The notes under the pieces were generated by a model. The model saw nothing but the letters and a program-made list of their open reading frames with translations. It was not told where the DNA came from and did no database searches. Made by a program: the position numbers and the translations under genes. Shown piece by piece: positions 16,715 through 25,845 of a stretch of DNA of 64,000 nucleotides. Positions within the stretch are counted from its first letter, which is position 1. Each line of letters opens with the position of its first letter. The DNA is taken from the NCBI GenBank assembly GCA_965218935.1, contig CBDCMH010000011.1, positions 372,001 to 436,000 of the forward strand, in the 5' to 3' direction. The DNA is from JADFOI01 sp965218935. Its GTDB lineage: Bacteria > Acidobacteriota > UBA6911 > RPQK01 > JADFOI01.

Positions 16715-17737
16715 ATGTACGAATACGAAAATACATTGAGAGAAACGGCCCGGGCCCTGGTAGCCCCGAACAAGGGCATCCTGGCAGCCGACGAGAGCTT
16801 TGGCACCATTGAAAAACGGTTCCAGACGATCGATGTGGCTTCTACGACGGACCGTCGTCGAGCCTATCGCGAAATCTTTTTAACGACTTCCGGGTCCAAC
16901 GAGTTCATCAGTGGCGTCATTTTGTTTGATGAGACGATCCGACAGACCACCTCGGAGGGCCAAGCCTTTACCGATGTTCTGCTGAAACAGGGGATCATTC
17001 CAGGCATCAAGGTAGACAAGGGCACGACACCCTTACCCTTCAGCCGTGGAGAGAAGATCACTGAAGGGTTGGACGGGCTCAGAGCCCGATTGAAGGAGTA
17101 TAGGCAGCTGGGGGCCAGATTCGCCAAGTGGAGAGCGGTTCTTGCCATTGGAGAGGAGACTCCATCCCGCCACTGCATTCATTGCAACGGGCATTCTCTG
17201 GGCAGGTATGCTGCCCTCTGTCAGGAGGAAGACCTGGTTCCCATTGTGGAGCCCGAAGTTTTGATGGAAGGAGCTCATGGTATAGACCGTTGTGAAAAAG
17301 AGACCGGGAAGACCCTGGAGGCGGTCTTTGGCGCCCTGGCCGAGAGTGGTGTACTCCTGGAAGGAATCCTATTGAAACCCAACATGGTTCTGCCTGGGAA
17401 GGACTGCACCGTTCAGGCGCACCCAGAGGAGGTCGCGGAAGCCACTCTGCGATGTTTTCTCCGTCATGTTCCAGCGGCTGTTCCCGGCTTGGTCTTTCTC
17501 TCAGGCGGGCAGTCTGACGTACAGGCCACGACGAATCTGAATGCCATGAATACCATGGGCAAGCTCCCATGGGAACTCAGCTTTTCCTTCGGCCGCGCCC
17601 TCCAGGCCCCGGTTCTCGAGGCCTGGCAGGGGGAGAGCCGGAACGTCGAAGCCGCCAAGAATGCCTTCTACCACCGCGCCAGCTGCAATGGGGCTGCTCG
17701 CAGCGGAAGCTACAATGAAGCGATGGAAAAGCAATGA
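16715..17737 (+). CDS. Class I fructose-bisphosphate aldolase
   Basis: Splits fructose 1,6-bisphosphate into two triose phosphates through a Schiff base with lysine, without metal. The 340-residue protein has the class I marks GILAADESFGTIEKR, GTTPLPFSRGE and the Schiff-base Lys in GILLKPNMV. I chose ATG 16715 because ggagtgat lies just upstream and the sequence then starts with MYEYENTLRETARAL as in relatives. The frame is open back to 16646, but those 23 residues do not look conserved. It converges with the phosphofructokinase gene, so both reactions flanking fructose 1,6-bisphosphate are encoded side by side. Confidence 0.96.
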   Translation: MYEYENTLRETARALVAPNKGILAADESFGTIEKRFQTIDVASTTDRRRAYREIFLTTSGSNEFISGVILFDETIRQTTSEGQAFTDVLLKQGIIPGIKVDKGTTPLPFSRGEKITEGLDGLRARLKEYRQLGARFAKWRAVLAIGEETPSRHCIHCNGHSLGRYAALCQEEDLVPIVEPEVLMEGAHGIDRCEKETGKTLEAVFGALAESGVLLEGILLKPNMVLPGKDCTVQAHPEEVAEATLRCFLRHVPAAVPGLVFLSGGQSDVQATTNLNAMNTMGKLPWELSFSFGRALQAPVLEAWQGESRNVEAAKNAFYHRASCNGAARSGSYNEAMEKQ

Positions 17738-17776
17738 GGCTTGGCACGGTTCGTCAGCCACCCGAGCACAAAGTTC

Positions 17777-18949
17777 CTAGACGTGGTCAAGGAGTATGGG
17801 GGAGCCTAGCTTGTTGACGTACAGCGGCCGAAAGCGGGAGGGGTTGTAGAGCCTCTCTACGTTGACCCGGCGAGGAGGAGATGCAGGATCGGGTAAGGAG
17901 GTATGGTCGTAACGGCCATCGCGGACCGAGACCATCTGACCTGTCATTCCCTGGCTGATCAGATCCATGGCGTTGTTGGCAAAAGTGGTGGCAATGAGAC
18001 CGTCCAGTGAGTCGGGATCCCCGCTGCGTAGATCATAGGTGAGATCTGAGGTCATCGTCTCCTCTCCAGTTCGGCGTCGAATCTCCGCCGCCAAAGCATG
18101 ACCGATATCCACAGTCTTGCGGTGACCGTAGGCATCAGCCTCGCCGAACTTTGCCTTCTGTTGTCCTTGCCAGGTGGCCCCCTCAGAAATCACGATCAGG
18201 GAGTAACGACTGGGAGCATTGTATTTGTCTTCGACCATCAAGCGACAGATCGTCTCCAGGTCAAAAGGGGATTCTGGTATCAGGCAGCGGGTGGAAGTGA
18301 CGTAGGCCGTATAAAGGGCCGTGAAGCCTGCCTCGCGTCCGAACATCCGAAACACGCCGATGCGCTCATGCGAGCCCAGAGTCGTGCGTTGGCGGGTGAT
18401 CAATTCTCTAGCCCTGGTGACAGCAGTGGAAAAGCCGATACAGTATTCCGTTCCGGGGACGTCATTGTCCATGGTCTTCGGAATGCCAATAACGGGAAAA
18501 CCCGCGCCACTCAGGCGCGCGGCATAGCCCAGAGTATCATCTCCTCCGATCGCGATGAGGGTCTCGATCCCCAGCTGCTCCAGATTCCGAATCACGATCG
18601 GTGTGAGATCATAGGCGTCTTCGTCGATCTGGAGGGGACGCAACTCTTCAGCGGAAAGATGCGCAGGCAGTTTGGATTTGTTCATCTTGGCAGGGTTGGT
18701 GCGGGAGGTATGGAGAACCGTACCTCCGGTTCGGTCAATGGCGCGAGTGTTCACTCTATTTAGAGGCATGATGAACCCCGGGTCCTGGTGCTGAGAGAGG
18801 TGGACATCGGTGAGACCCTGCCAGCCTCTGCGAATCCCAATGACCTTGCGGTCAAGATTCTTGGCCCCATAGACCACCGACTTGATTACCGAGTTTAAAC
18901 CGGGTACATCGCCGCCACCCGTTAGGATGCCAATACCAGACTTTTCCAT
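17777..18949 (-). CDS. 6-phosphofructokinase, residues suggest pyrophosphate use
   Basis: Phosphorylates fructose 6-phosphate. The 390-residue protein has the PFK fold: ILTGGGDVPGLNS, the GGDDT loop at residues 135-139, PKTMDNDVPGTE with catalytic Asp161 and Asp163, and GREAGFTALY. In this family the residue after GGD and the one before TxDND set the phosphoryl donor. ATP enzymes usually have Gly at both; here they are Asp138 and Lys158, the pyrophosphate pattern. A PPi-linked, reversible enzyme is therefore the best prediction. A hairpin (tacaccg/cggtgta, 18963-18984) lies just upstream of the start. Confidence 0.93.
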   Translation of the reverse strand: MEKSGIGILTGGGDVPGLNSVIKSVVYGAKNLDRKVIGIRRGWQGLTDVHLSQHQDPGFIMPLNRVNTRAIDRTGGTVLHTSRTNPAKMNKSKLPAHLSAEELRPLQIDEDAYDLTPIVIRNLEQLGIETLIAIGGDDTLGYAARLSGAGFPVIGIPKTMDNDVPGTEYCIGFSTAVTRARELITRQRTTLGSHERIGVFRMFGREAGFTALYTAYVTSTRCLIPESPFDLETICRLMVEDKYNAPSRYSLIVISEGATWQGQQKAKFGEADAYGHRKTVDIGHALAAEIRRRTGEETMTSDLTYDLRSGDPDSLDGLIATTFANNAMDLISQGMTGQMVSVRDGRYDHTSLPDPASPPRRVNVERLYNPSRFRPLYVNKLGSPILLDHV

Positions 18950-19156
18950 CTGTTCACCATTTTACACCGACAGCTGCCGGTGTAGCCATGGTTGCCTCCA
19001 TCGCTTGTTTTGCCTGGCGGCGTCTTGTGAAGGATCATTTTTCTCGATCTTCGCTTGTGGCCTGAGGACCAGCAGCCCTGGAAAGAGTTAGAAAGTTGCA
19101 CCGCAACCCCCGTCCGCCCAAAGGGTTACGGCGGCACCTATTACCCGGACAGGCTC

Positions 19157-20470
19157 CTAGGCGTCTTTGGCCAGTCGGATGCCTGTAAATTGCCACCGCG
19201 CTGAAGTTGGGAAGAAATTTCGATAGGTCTTCCGAATGTGGGACTGTGAAGTCACACAGGATCCACCCCGCAACACCATTTGGTTGCACATGAACTTGCC
19301 ATTGTATTCCCCTAGTGCACCATCCATCGGCTTATAGCCCGGATATCCGATATAGGGACTGTGAGTCCATTCCCACGCGTCGCCGAACATTTGCAAGGGC
19401 AGACCATTGGACTCCTTAGTGTTCACTGGCGTGGGATGGTATCTTGCCTTGCCCTGAAAGTTCCCTTGGATCGGTAAACCAGCCGAGGCAGTCTCCCACT
19501 CCGCTTCCGATGGTAGACGGGCACCCGCCCAGCGGGCGAAGGCATCGGCCTCGAAATAGCTCAGGTGACAAACAGGTTCGGCCGGGTCGACCTTCCTCAG
19601 CCCATTGAAGGCGAACTGATGCCACTCGCCGTCGATTTCACGCCAGTAGAGCGGGGCTTTCCACCCCAATTCCTCGATCGTGTACCATCCTTCGGACAGC
19701 CAAAGTGTCGGCTCTCGATAGCCGCCATCCTCAATGAATTGAATATATTCTCCATTCGTCACCAAGCGGCTGGCAAGTTGAAAACTTTCCAAAAAGTGCC
19801 GATGGCAAGACATTTCGTTGTCAAAGCAAAAGCCCTGACCATCATGGCCAATCTGGTACATTCCTTCCTCGAAGGAAACCCAGGTTATTTCCGGTACCTC
19901 CTGTCTTGAATCTACCTCCATTTCCTTGTACACGGGATACAGTGGGTTGCAGGAAAAGACATGTTTGATGTCGCTCATCATCAATTCCTGATGCTGCTGC
20001 TCATGGTTGATGCCGATTTCAATAATAGACGGCAGTTCTCCGAGTGCCGGTCGGCTTGTTTCTTTGAGTAATGTGATGATTCGTTGGTCGATTCTATGTC
20101 GATATTCAAACACTTCCTGAACTCCAGGACGCGTTATAAGGCCGCGCCTGTGGCGAGAATATCTTTCGCCAGCCTGGATATAGTAGGAATTAAAGAGGTA
20201 GCTGTACTCGGGACAAACGGGTTGGTAAGCCACATCATGACTGGCCAGAACAAAGGTTTCAAAAAACCAGGTAGTATGGGCTAGGTGCCACTTCGTGGGG
20301 CTTACGTCTTCCATACTTTGCACCACGTAGTCCTCGGTCGTGAGTGGCTTACACAATTTTTCCGAAAAAGATCGCACTTCTTGATATTGTTCGAGAAGAG
20401 ACTCACGCGTCTGGGTGGAAGTGAAGTAAAAGGAACTCTGGGGTTCTTCGGTCGACAGAGTCAGATTCAT
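19157..20470 (-). CDS. egtB: Ergothioneine synthase EgtB-type iron oxygenase
   Basis: Non-haem iron(II) enzyme that joins trimethylhistidine (hercynine) to a cysteine-containing thiol with oxygen. The 437-residue protein has an N-terminal DinB-like domain with His62/His65 in KWHLAHTTWFFE and the HxxxHxE motif at His156, His160 and Glu162 (NHEQQHQEL). The C-terminal half is an FGE-sulfatase fold (LPSEAEWETAS, GDAWEWTHSPY, VLRGGSCVT). Motifs and length fit EgtB well. No egtD methyltransferase is next to it; a flavodoxin-like gene starts divergently about 165 bp away. SenA-type enzymes of selenoneine synthesis are homologous, so that is a less likely alternative. Confidence 0.93.
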   Translation of the reverse strand: MNLTLSTEEPQSSFYFTSTQTRESLLEQYQEVRSFSEKLCKPLTTEDYVVQSMEDVSPTKWHLAHTTWFFETFVLASHDVAYQPVCPEYSYLFNSYYIQAGERYSRHRRGLITRPGVQEVFEYRHRIDQRIITLLKETSRPALGELPSIIEIGINHEQQHQELMMSDIKHVFSCNPLYPVYKEMEVDSRQEVPEITWVSFEEGMYQIGHDGQGFCFDNEMSCHRHFLESFQLASRLVTNGEYIQFIEDGGYREPTLWLSEGWYTIEELGWKAPLYWREIDGEWHQFAFNGLRKVDPAEPVCHLSYFEADAFARWAGARLPSEAEWETASAGLPIQGNFQGKARYHPTPVNTKESNGLPLQMFGDAWEWTHSPYIGYPGYKPMDGALGEYNGKFMCNQMVLRGGSCVTSQSHIRKTYRNFFPTSARWQFTGIRLAKDA

Positions 20471-20635
20471 CGAAAATCACCTCTCGCTTGGGTCCCATCG
20501 AATGATTCGAATCATGCATCCTACCGCGGGGAGAGGGGAAAATCAACGTCAGGTGGCGCTGGATCTATCAATGGATGGATGATCCGTTATCCTATACTAA
20601 GCCAAGAAATGAATGGACGAAAACAGGAGGAAGTC

Positions 20636-21382
20636 ATGGCATTGAACGAAAAGCAACTCGAGATGTGTGAGTCGAGCCGTTGGGATTTTTCCGATCTCAA
20701 CGCACTGTTTCTCAACTGTACCTTAAAGAAGACGCCCGAAGTGTCCCATACTCAAGGCCTCGTCGAGATTTCCAAGGCCATCATGGAGAAAAATGGCGTT
20801 TCTGTGGAGGTTCTGCGTCCCGTTGACTCTAACATCGCCTATGGAGTCTATCCGGACATGACGGAGCAGGGGTGGGAGCAAGATGATTGGTCCCAGATCT
20901 ACGAGAAGGTTAAAGTGGCAGAAATACTGGTGATCACGTCCTCCATTTGGCTGGGTGAAAAGACTTCAGTATGTACGAAAACCATTGAGCGACTCTATTC
21001 GAGTTCCGGGGATCTCAACGAAAATGGACAATACGCCTACTATGGTCGTGTAGGAGGTTGTCTGATTACAGGCAACGAGGACGGAGCAAAGCACTGTGCA
21101 ATGAATATTCTCTATTCCCTCCAGCATCTCGGATACGTCATCCCACCTCAAGCGGATGCCGACTGGCTAGGAGAGGCGGGACCGGGACCCTCGTATCTGG
21201 ATCCCGGATCGGGAGGGCCCGAGAATGATTTCACCAATCGCAATACAACGTTCATGACCTTGAATCTGCTCCACCTTGCGCGCATGATCAAGGATGCAGG
21301 TGGGATTCCAGCACATGGCAATCAACGCTCAAAATGGGACGCGGGTTGCCGATTCGATCACCCCAATCCCCTATATCGGTAG
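20636..21382 (+). CDS. NADPH-dependent FMN reductase / flavodoxin-fold protein
   Basis: A 248-residue protein of the flavodoxin-like superfamily. It opens a Rossmann-like fold with LNALFLNCTLKKTPEVSHT, a phosphate-binding style loop, and continues with VAEILVITSSIWLGEKTSV. The second half has GGCLITGNEDGAKHCAMNILYSLQHLGYVIPP, typical of the FMN reductase/NAD(P)H oxidoreductase group. AGGAGG lies at 20625-20630 before the ATG, which settles the start although the frame is open from 20285. It is divergent from egtB. The partner and physiological substrate are not known. Confidence 0.9.
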   Translation: MALNEKQLEMCESSRWDFSDLNALFLNCTLKKTPEVSHTQGLVEISKAIMEKNGVSVEVLRPVDSNIAYGVYPDMTEQGWEQDDWSQIYEKVKVAEILVITSSIWLGEKTSVCTKTIERLYSSSGDLNENGQYAYYGRVGGCLITGNEDGAKHCAMNILYSLQHLGYVIPPQADADWLGEAGPGPSYLDPGSGGPENDFTNRNTTFMTLNLLHLARMIKDAGGIPAHGNQRSKWDAGCRFDHPNPLYR

Positions 21383-21476
21383 GGCGGTGCCCTGGTTAGA
21401 AGACTTCTACCTTGTTCAGTGGGCCGGGGTGAGCCGGAGTGAGTCGAAGTAGAGGTGGTGCGATGCGGGTTGGCCG

Positions 21477-23861
21477 CTACTCCTCAGCGCCGGCCTGCTT
21501 GAGCAGTTGGGCGATATGGGAATGACCCTTTTGGCTGGCCACCATCAGGGCGGTGTGATCTTGTTTGTCCTTGGCGTTGATTTTGACCCGGGCTCGGAGT
21601 AGGAGCTCGACAATTTGAGTGTGGCCCGAGCTGGCCGCCATCATCAGGGCGGTGCGTCCCTCTTTGTCCTTGGCATCGGCATCGGCTCCTGATTGCAATA
21701 AGATCACGACGGTCCGGCTATGACCGACACCGGCCGCCATCATCAGGGCGGTTTGTCCCTGATGGTCCTTGGCCCTTACATTGGCGCCTCGATCGAGCAG
21801 GACCTGCACCGTCTTCTGGTGACCTTTCGATGCAGCCATCATCAGGGGCGTCGAACGACTCGAAGAGTCGGACCGTTCGACTCCCCCGAGGAAGCGAAGG
21901 CCTGTGCCCATTGCTCGGAATATCGAGCGGGGAAGGCTGCTGTTCCGCTGAGCGTCCACATCGGCGCCTCGATCGAGCAGAACCCTGGCCGTGTCTGCAT
22001 GACCTTCACTGGCAGCTTCCATCAAGGCTGTCCGGCCCATGGGATCGGTGGCATGAATGTCAGCGCCAGCGTCCAGCAGGACCCGTATCGTGTCGGTGTG
22101 TCCCCGACTGGCTGCCTCCGCCAAGATGGCGATCTCATCTTCTGTCCGGGTGTTGGGGTCAGCGCCGGAGTTGATCAGGGTGTTGAGTCTCTCGGTTTGA
22201 CCGTCCCTGACCACGGCCAGTAACTCGGAATGCATGTCCTGAGGAGGAACCGGCAAGGCAAGTTCTGCCTCCTCTTCCTTTGCGGCCACAGCTTTTGTGG
22301 CCTTCTCTGCTTCTATGGTCTCCTCTGCTTTTTTGGCCTCCTCCGCTTTATCGGTCGTGTCCTCAACAGCAACTCGAGGTAGAACCGGAACTCTCTGGGA
22401 TGCATCAGCAGATGCTGCCTCTGTTAGCACATGGGAGGCTTGGGGCGTCAGGACAGGAGGCGGATCTTGGGTCTGTCCTTCGTCCACTGCAGACTGGGGG
22501 TCTGGGCGGCTTTCTGCCGCCTGGGATAGTGCTGAAGGCGGATCGGTCGGTGCCTGGGGCGTTGCTCCTTCTTGGACGACTACCGTTCTCTTGGGTACGG
22601 CGAGGTCTCTCCGCAGTAAAGCAACTTTCTTCAACTGATCAAGAAGCTGCACGATCCGCCGGTTGTCATCCAGCTCGTCGTACCATTCCCAAATTTCCGA
22701 GGATGCGCCTTCAACCTGTACTCGCAGGTAGGCTCGGGTTTCGTCGGAGGCTGTTTCACGCCAGGGCGTCCTTTGCTCCCAGGCTTCGATATCCAGAAGA
22801 AGTCGGACCAGATTTTCGACCTCAGCCAAATTTAAGTCGGGATACATACCGCTGTCCACCCCTTCTCCTTCCTGTTGGATTTGCCCCGTACCTTTAATCG
22901 TGAGTCTGGGACCATCCTGAGTGGGGTGGATTTCTTCATAACTGACTCGCAAGCTTGCCCGGTTGATCTCATCGTCCAGGAAAGCTCGCAGGCTGGAAGA
23001 AATATCCGGGACGATAGGCTCGACCGGCTCAGGGAGCTCCAGAGGGATCATGGTGGGTGTCGCCACATCATTGCCTCTTGGCCAGGTCATGACCACCAGA
23101 AAGAGCAGGAGCACCCCTAGCACGAGCTGCGATCCCGCGTGTTTACTCTTTGTCAGGGAAAAGAAGGGTCGCCGTGAGAGCGCAGGAGGATTGCTTTCCC
23201 AGGGAAGGACAATGCGGTAAATCGCCATGGGGAGGTGGATGTTCTTCAATTCACTCTTCCCCAGCCGCAAAACGGGCTCTTTAATCTTGTTTTCGATCTG
23301 ACGAGCGACATCCTCAGAAATACAAATGCCTCCGGGTTCCGCCAAAGGCTCAATCTGAGACGCGATATTCACCCCATCTCCGTAGAGGTCGTTTTCCCGA
23401 TGCTCGACATCGCTCAGGTGCAATCCGATGCGAAGGTGAAACCGCTTCTCGGGTGGTGAGGAGTCATTGTGTTCAGCGATCGTGCTCTGTATCTGGACGG
23501 CGCTGCGCGCCGCCGCCAAGGCACTGGAGAATTCCACCAGAAAGGCATCGCCGATGGTCTTGATCTCCTTTCCCTCGTGATTTGCGAAAAGAGGACGCAG
23601 CATCCGCCTATGCTCTTCCAGCACCTCCAGGGCTAAAGGCTCACTCTTCTGAGTCAGAGCGCTGTAGCCAACGATGTCGGTGAACATGATGGTGGCAAGC
23701 CTGCGCTGTGGAGGATGATTAATTCTTCGCTTTTTTCGAGGCAATCCCGACCCGCCTTCTTGGTAGTGAACCACCTGCGGAACACCTGTGAAAAACCTGT
23801 GGGAAATTATACCCGAAAGAGTGGTCAGTCTCCTAGCTTTTTTCTCACCCGATGACCCCAT
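21477..23861 (-). CDS. Class III nucleotide cyclase-like protein with ankyrin repeats
   Basis: A 794-residue membrane protein. Residues 53-200 form a class III adenylate/guanylate cyclase domain: metal-binding Asp62 (MFTDIVGYS) and Asp105 (TIGDAFLVEF). The catalytic NxxxR pair is incomplete: Asn165 is present but residue 169 is Gln (GVNIASQIE), where an Arg stabilises the transition state in active enzymes. One membrane helix lies at about 245-262, then a linker with Pro-, Ala- and Glu-rich stretches, then about seven ankyrin repeats, one with an insertion. The active site may be weak or serve only to bind nucleotide. Signalling between the cytoplasm and a partner is a guess. The start at 23861 is uncertain; the conserved part begins near residue 50. 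Confidence 0.9.
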   Translation of the reverse strand: MGSSGEKKARRLTTLSGIISHRFFTGVPQVVHYQEGGSGLPRKKRRINHPPQRRLATIMFTDIVGYSALTQKSEPLALEVLEEHRRMLRPLFANHEGKEIKTIGDAFLVEFSSALAAARSAVQIQSTIAEHNDSSPPEKRFHLRIGLHLSDVEHRENDLYGDGVNIASQIEPLAEPGGICISEDVARQIENKIKEPVLRLGKSELKNIHLPMAIYRIVLPWESNPPALSRRPFFSLTKSKHAGSQLVLGVLLLFLVVMTWPRGNDVATPTMIPLELPEPVEPIVPDISSSLRAFLDDEINRASLRVSYEEIHPTQDGPRLTIKGTGQIQQEGEGVDSGMYPDLNLAEVENLVRLLLDIEAWEQRTPWRETASDETRAYLRVQVEGASSEIWEWYDELDDNRRIVQLLDQLKKVALLRRDLAVPKRTVVVQEGATPQAPTDPPSALSQAAESRPDPQSAVDEGQTQDPPPVLTPQASHVLTEAASADASQRVPVLPRVAVEDTTDKAEEAKKAEETIEAEKATKAVAAKEEEAELALPVPPQDMHSELLAVVRDGQTERLNTLINSGADPNTRTEDEIAILAEAASRGHTDTIRVLLDAGADIHATDPMGRTALMEAASEGHADTARVLLDRGADVDAQRNSSLPRSIFRAMGTGLRFLGGVERSDSSSRSTPLMMAASKGHQKTVQVLLDRGANVRAKDHQGQTALMMAAGVGHSRTVVILLQSGADADAKDKEGRTALMMAASSGHTQIVELLLRARVKINAKDKQDHTALMVASQKGHSHIAQLLKQAGAEE

Positions 23862-24011
23862 GACGGGCTGGATGATCCGGTTTGAGGGTGTTCTCCCAGT
23901 TCAGCTCTAGCATTATCCATCGGGCCAGGCAGAACCCGAATTCGGTTGCCTTAGACCGCTGAGAACGATTGAAGCATGATCATGCCCGATGTAAGACGGA
24001 GGATATCGACC

Positions 24012-24107
24012 ATGGGCTGGATACGACACCCAATGATGCTAAACTTCATGATTTTGGTACTGTTTTTACCTGCCAGTGACTGTTCTGTTGAGAAAGCGAA
24101 TTTATGA
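24012..24107 (+). CDS. Small leader ORF overlapping the reductase start
   Basis: A 31-codon frame with a good ribosome site (gacggagg) and a hydrophobic middle (NFMILVLFLPASDCS), resembling a truncated lipoprotein signal. Its stop overlaps the start of the next gene by ATGA, so translation could be coupled. No homologue is recognised; it may be fortuitous. Confidence 0.35.
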   Translation: MGWIRHPMMLNFMILVLFLPASDCSVEKANL

Positions 24108-25507
24108 CGGACGAGCAAGTTTACTCCCTAGGCAGTAAAGATCGTCCCCTTCGAGTGGCCATCGTTGGCTCCGGCCCTGCAGGCTTTTACGCGGCGGGCG
24201 CTCTTTTCGGGGGAAAAGACCTCAAAGTGGGGGTTGACCTGTATGACCGTCTGCCCACACCTTATGGTCTGGTGCGCTTTGGGGTTGCCCCGGACCACCA
24301 GAAGATCAAGGCCGTCATTCGCGTGTATGAACGGATCGCGGCCAGCCAGCATCTCCGCTTCTTCGGTAACGTCAATGTGGGCCGCAACCTCTCCGTTCAG
24401 GAATTGCGAAAACACTACGACCAAATTGTTTACGCCGTCGGCTGTGAGACCGATCGGCGGCTGGGTATCCCCGGAGAGGATCTGCAAGGCAGCTACACCG
24501 CCACTGAATTCGTCGCCTGGTATAACAGCCACCCGGATTACATTGACAGATCCTTTGACCTGTCTCATGAACGGGCAGCGGTTGTGGGAGTAGGAAACGT
24601 GGCCATGGATGTGACACGCATCCTGGCCAAGGACCACGACGCATTGGTCCAGACGGACATCGCCGGATACACTCTGGAGGCGCTGCGAAAGGGCAAAGTG
24701 GAGGAGGTGGTTATCCTGTCCCGGCGGGGTCCTAAACAGGCAGCCTTTTCACTCAATGAGATCAGGGAGATCGGAAGTCTGAAGGGCGTGGATCTGGTCG
24801 TCGATCCCAAGGAAATGGAGCTGGATGAAGCCTCAAAAGCCTCCGGGGGGAAAGAGGGCCAGCGAAAGGTTGAGTATCTGAGGGAAAAGTCCAAAGCAGG
24901 TGAGGGAAGTCAGTCGAGAAAAGTTCGCCTGCGTTTTTGTGTTTCACCGGCAGAAATCCTGGGTGAGAGCGGTCGCGTCACAGCGGTGAAGATCGAAAAG
25001 AACGAGCTATACCCGGATGAGACGGGCTACATCCGCTCCCGTGGCACGGGGCAGTACGAGGTGCTTCCCGTTGGGCTTATTTTCCGTTCCATTGGTTACC
25101 GTGGCCTGCCCCTGCCCGGCGTGCCCTTCGATGAGAAACGCGGGATTGTCTGCAATCAAGAGGGGCGAGTGACCGATTCGGTCTCCGGCGAGATCGTCTC
25201 CAACGAGTACGCAGTCGGCTGGGCCAAGCGTGGACCCACCGGTCTCATCGGAACCAACAAGAGCGACTCGGTAGCAACGGTGGAGAAAATAATCGAGGAC
25301 ATCGAAGGGAAAAGCGCCAAGGTCGACCCGGAAAAGACGCCTCAAGCGGTGGACCGGATGTTGGCGGAAAAAAAGCTCCAAGTCGTAACCTTTGAGGACT
25401 GGAAGCTCTTGGACCGGCAGGAGGTGGAAGCGGGCAAGCGGCTGGGCAAGGTTCGGGAGAAGCTCTTGACGGTGTCGGAGATGCTCAAGGTTATTGAAAA
25501 GGGCTAG
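24104..25507 (+). CDS. Ferredoxin-NADP reductase, FprA/adrenodoxin-reductase type
   Basis: FAD enzyme moving electrons between NADPH and a ferredoxin. The 467-residue protein has the FAD motif VAIVGSGPAGFYAAGAL at residues 18-34, the signature LPTPYGLVRFGVAPDHQK, an NADP-binding GVGNVAMDVTRIL segment and the C-terminal RGPTGLIGTNKSDS. These are all typical of the FprA branch, not the plant-type FNR. Length fits. A 2x[4Fe-4S] ferredoxin gene lies elsewhere in the window (33969-34310), but a partnership is only a possibility. The start ATG overlaps the stop of a small upstream frame. Confidence 0.95.
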   Translation: MTDEQVYSLGSKDRPLRVAIVGSGPAGFYAAGALFGGKDLKVGVDLYDRLPTPYGLVRFGVAPDHQKIKAVIRVYERIAASQHLRFFGNVNVGRNLSVQELRKHYDQIVYAVGCETDRRLGIPGEDLQGSYTATEFVAWYNSHPDYIDRSFDLSHERAAVVGVGNVAMDVTRILAKDHDALVQTDIAGYTLEALRKGKVEEVVILSRRGPKQAAFSLNEIREIGSLKGVDLVVDPKEMELDEASKASGGKEGQRKVEYLREKSKAGEGSQSRKVRLRFCVSPAEILGESGRVTAVKIEKNELYPDETGYIRSRGTGQYEVLPVGLIFRSIGYRGLPLPGVPFDEKRGIVCNQEGRVTDSVSGEIVSNEYAVGWAKRGPTGLIGTNKSDSVATVEKIIEDIEGKSAKVDPEKTPQAVDRMLAEKKLQVVTFEDWKLLDRQEVEAGKRLGKVREKLLTVSEMLKVIEKG

Positions 25508-25523
25508 GTCGTCGGTTAGAGGG

Positions 25524-25772
25524 TCACTGAAACCGAACGATTTGCTCTCTGATGGCGGGGAGCACGAAGATCTTGGATAGATCGGTGTTGGAAAGGTTTC
25601 TGCACAAGACACGAATCTTTTCAAAGGTGGGAAGAGAACGATTCATCACCAGGATCTGTCTGTCTCCAAGACGACAGACTCCCCCCGTAAAGTCCCCTTC
25701 GTCCCACCTCAATTCAAGCCCCAGCTGGTCAACAATCTCTTCCAGCTGCGAGAGCAGCTCGGTGTTCTGCAT
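25524..25772 (-). CDS. Conserved hypothetical protein, 82 residues
   Basis: I do not recognise a family. The protein is acidic at the N-terminus (TELLSQLEEIVDQLGLELRW) and then has a beta-rich stretch (GDFTGGVCRLGDRQILVMNRSLPTFEKI) followed by a helix (VRVLCRNLSN-like). It lacks membrane segments and metal motifs. It converges with the FprA-type gene 17 bp away and is upstream of the sensor gene on the same strand. The regular amino-acid composition and closed frame support a real gene. Confidence 0.7.
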   Translation of the reverse strand: MQNTELLSQLEEIVDQLGLELRWDEGDFTGGVCRLGDRQILVMNRSLPTFEKIRVLCRNLSNTDLSKIFVLPAIREQIVRFQ

Positions 25773-25812
25773 CGTCTAAGAGTTTAGTCGGTGGGTCTGT
25801 CTGAATATGGAA

Positions 25813-25845
25813 TCGCTGCAGTAGAGAATTTATGCAGAGTCCGGG
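25813..25845. repeat. Solo end of the 150-200 bp repeat family
   Basis: ctgcagtagagaatttatgca followed by gagtccgggct matches the right end of the full copy at 41585-41783. It overlaps the last codons of the sensor gene at 25830, giving that gene its stop codon. Confidence 0.6.

Noticed and set aside
18950..19156. Riboswitch before pfk
   Set aside because: Only a single 7-bp hairpin is visible; no known aptamer core was recognised.
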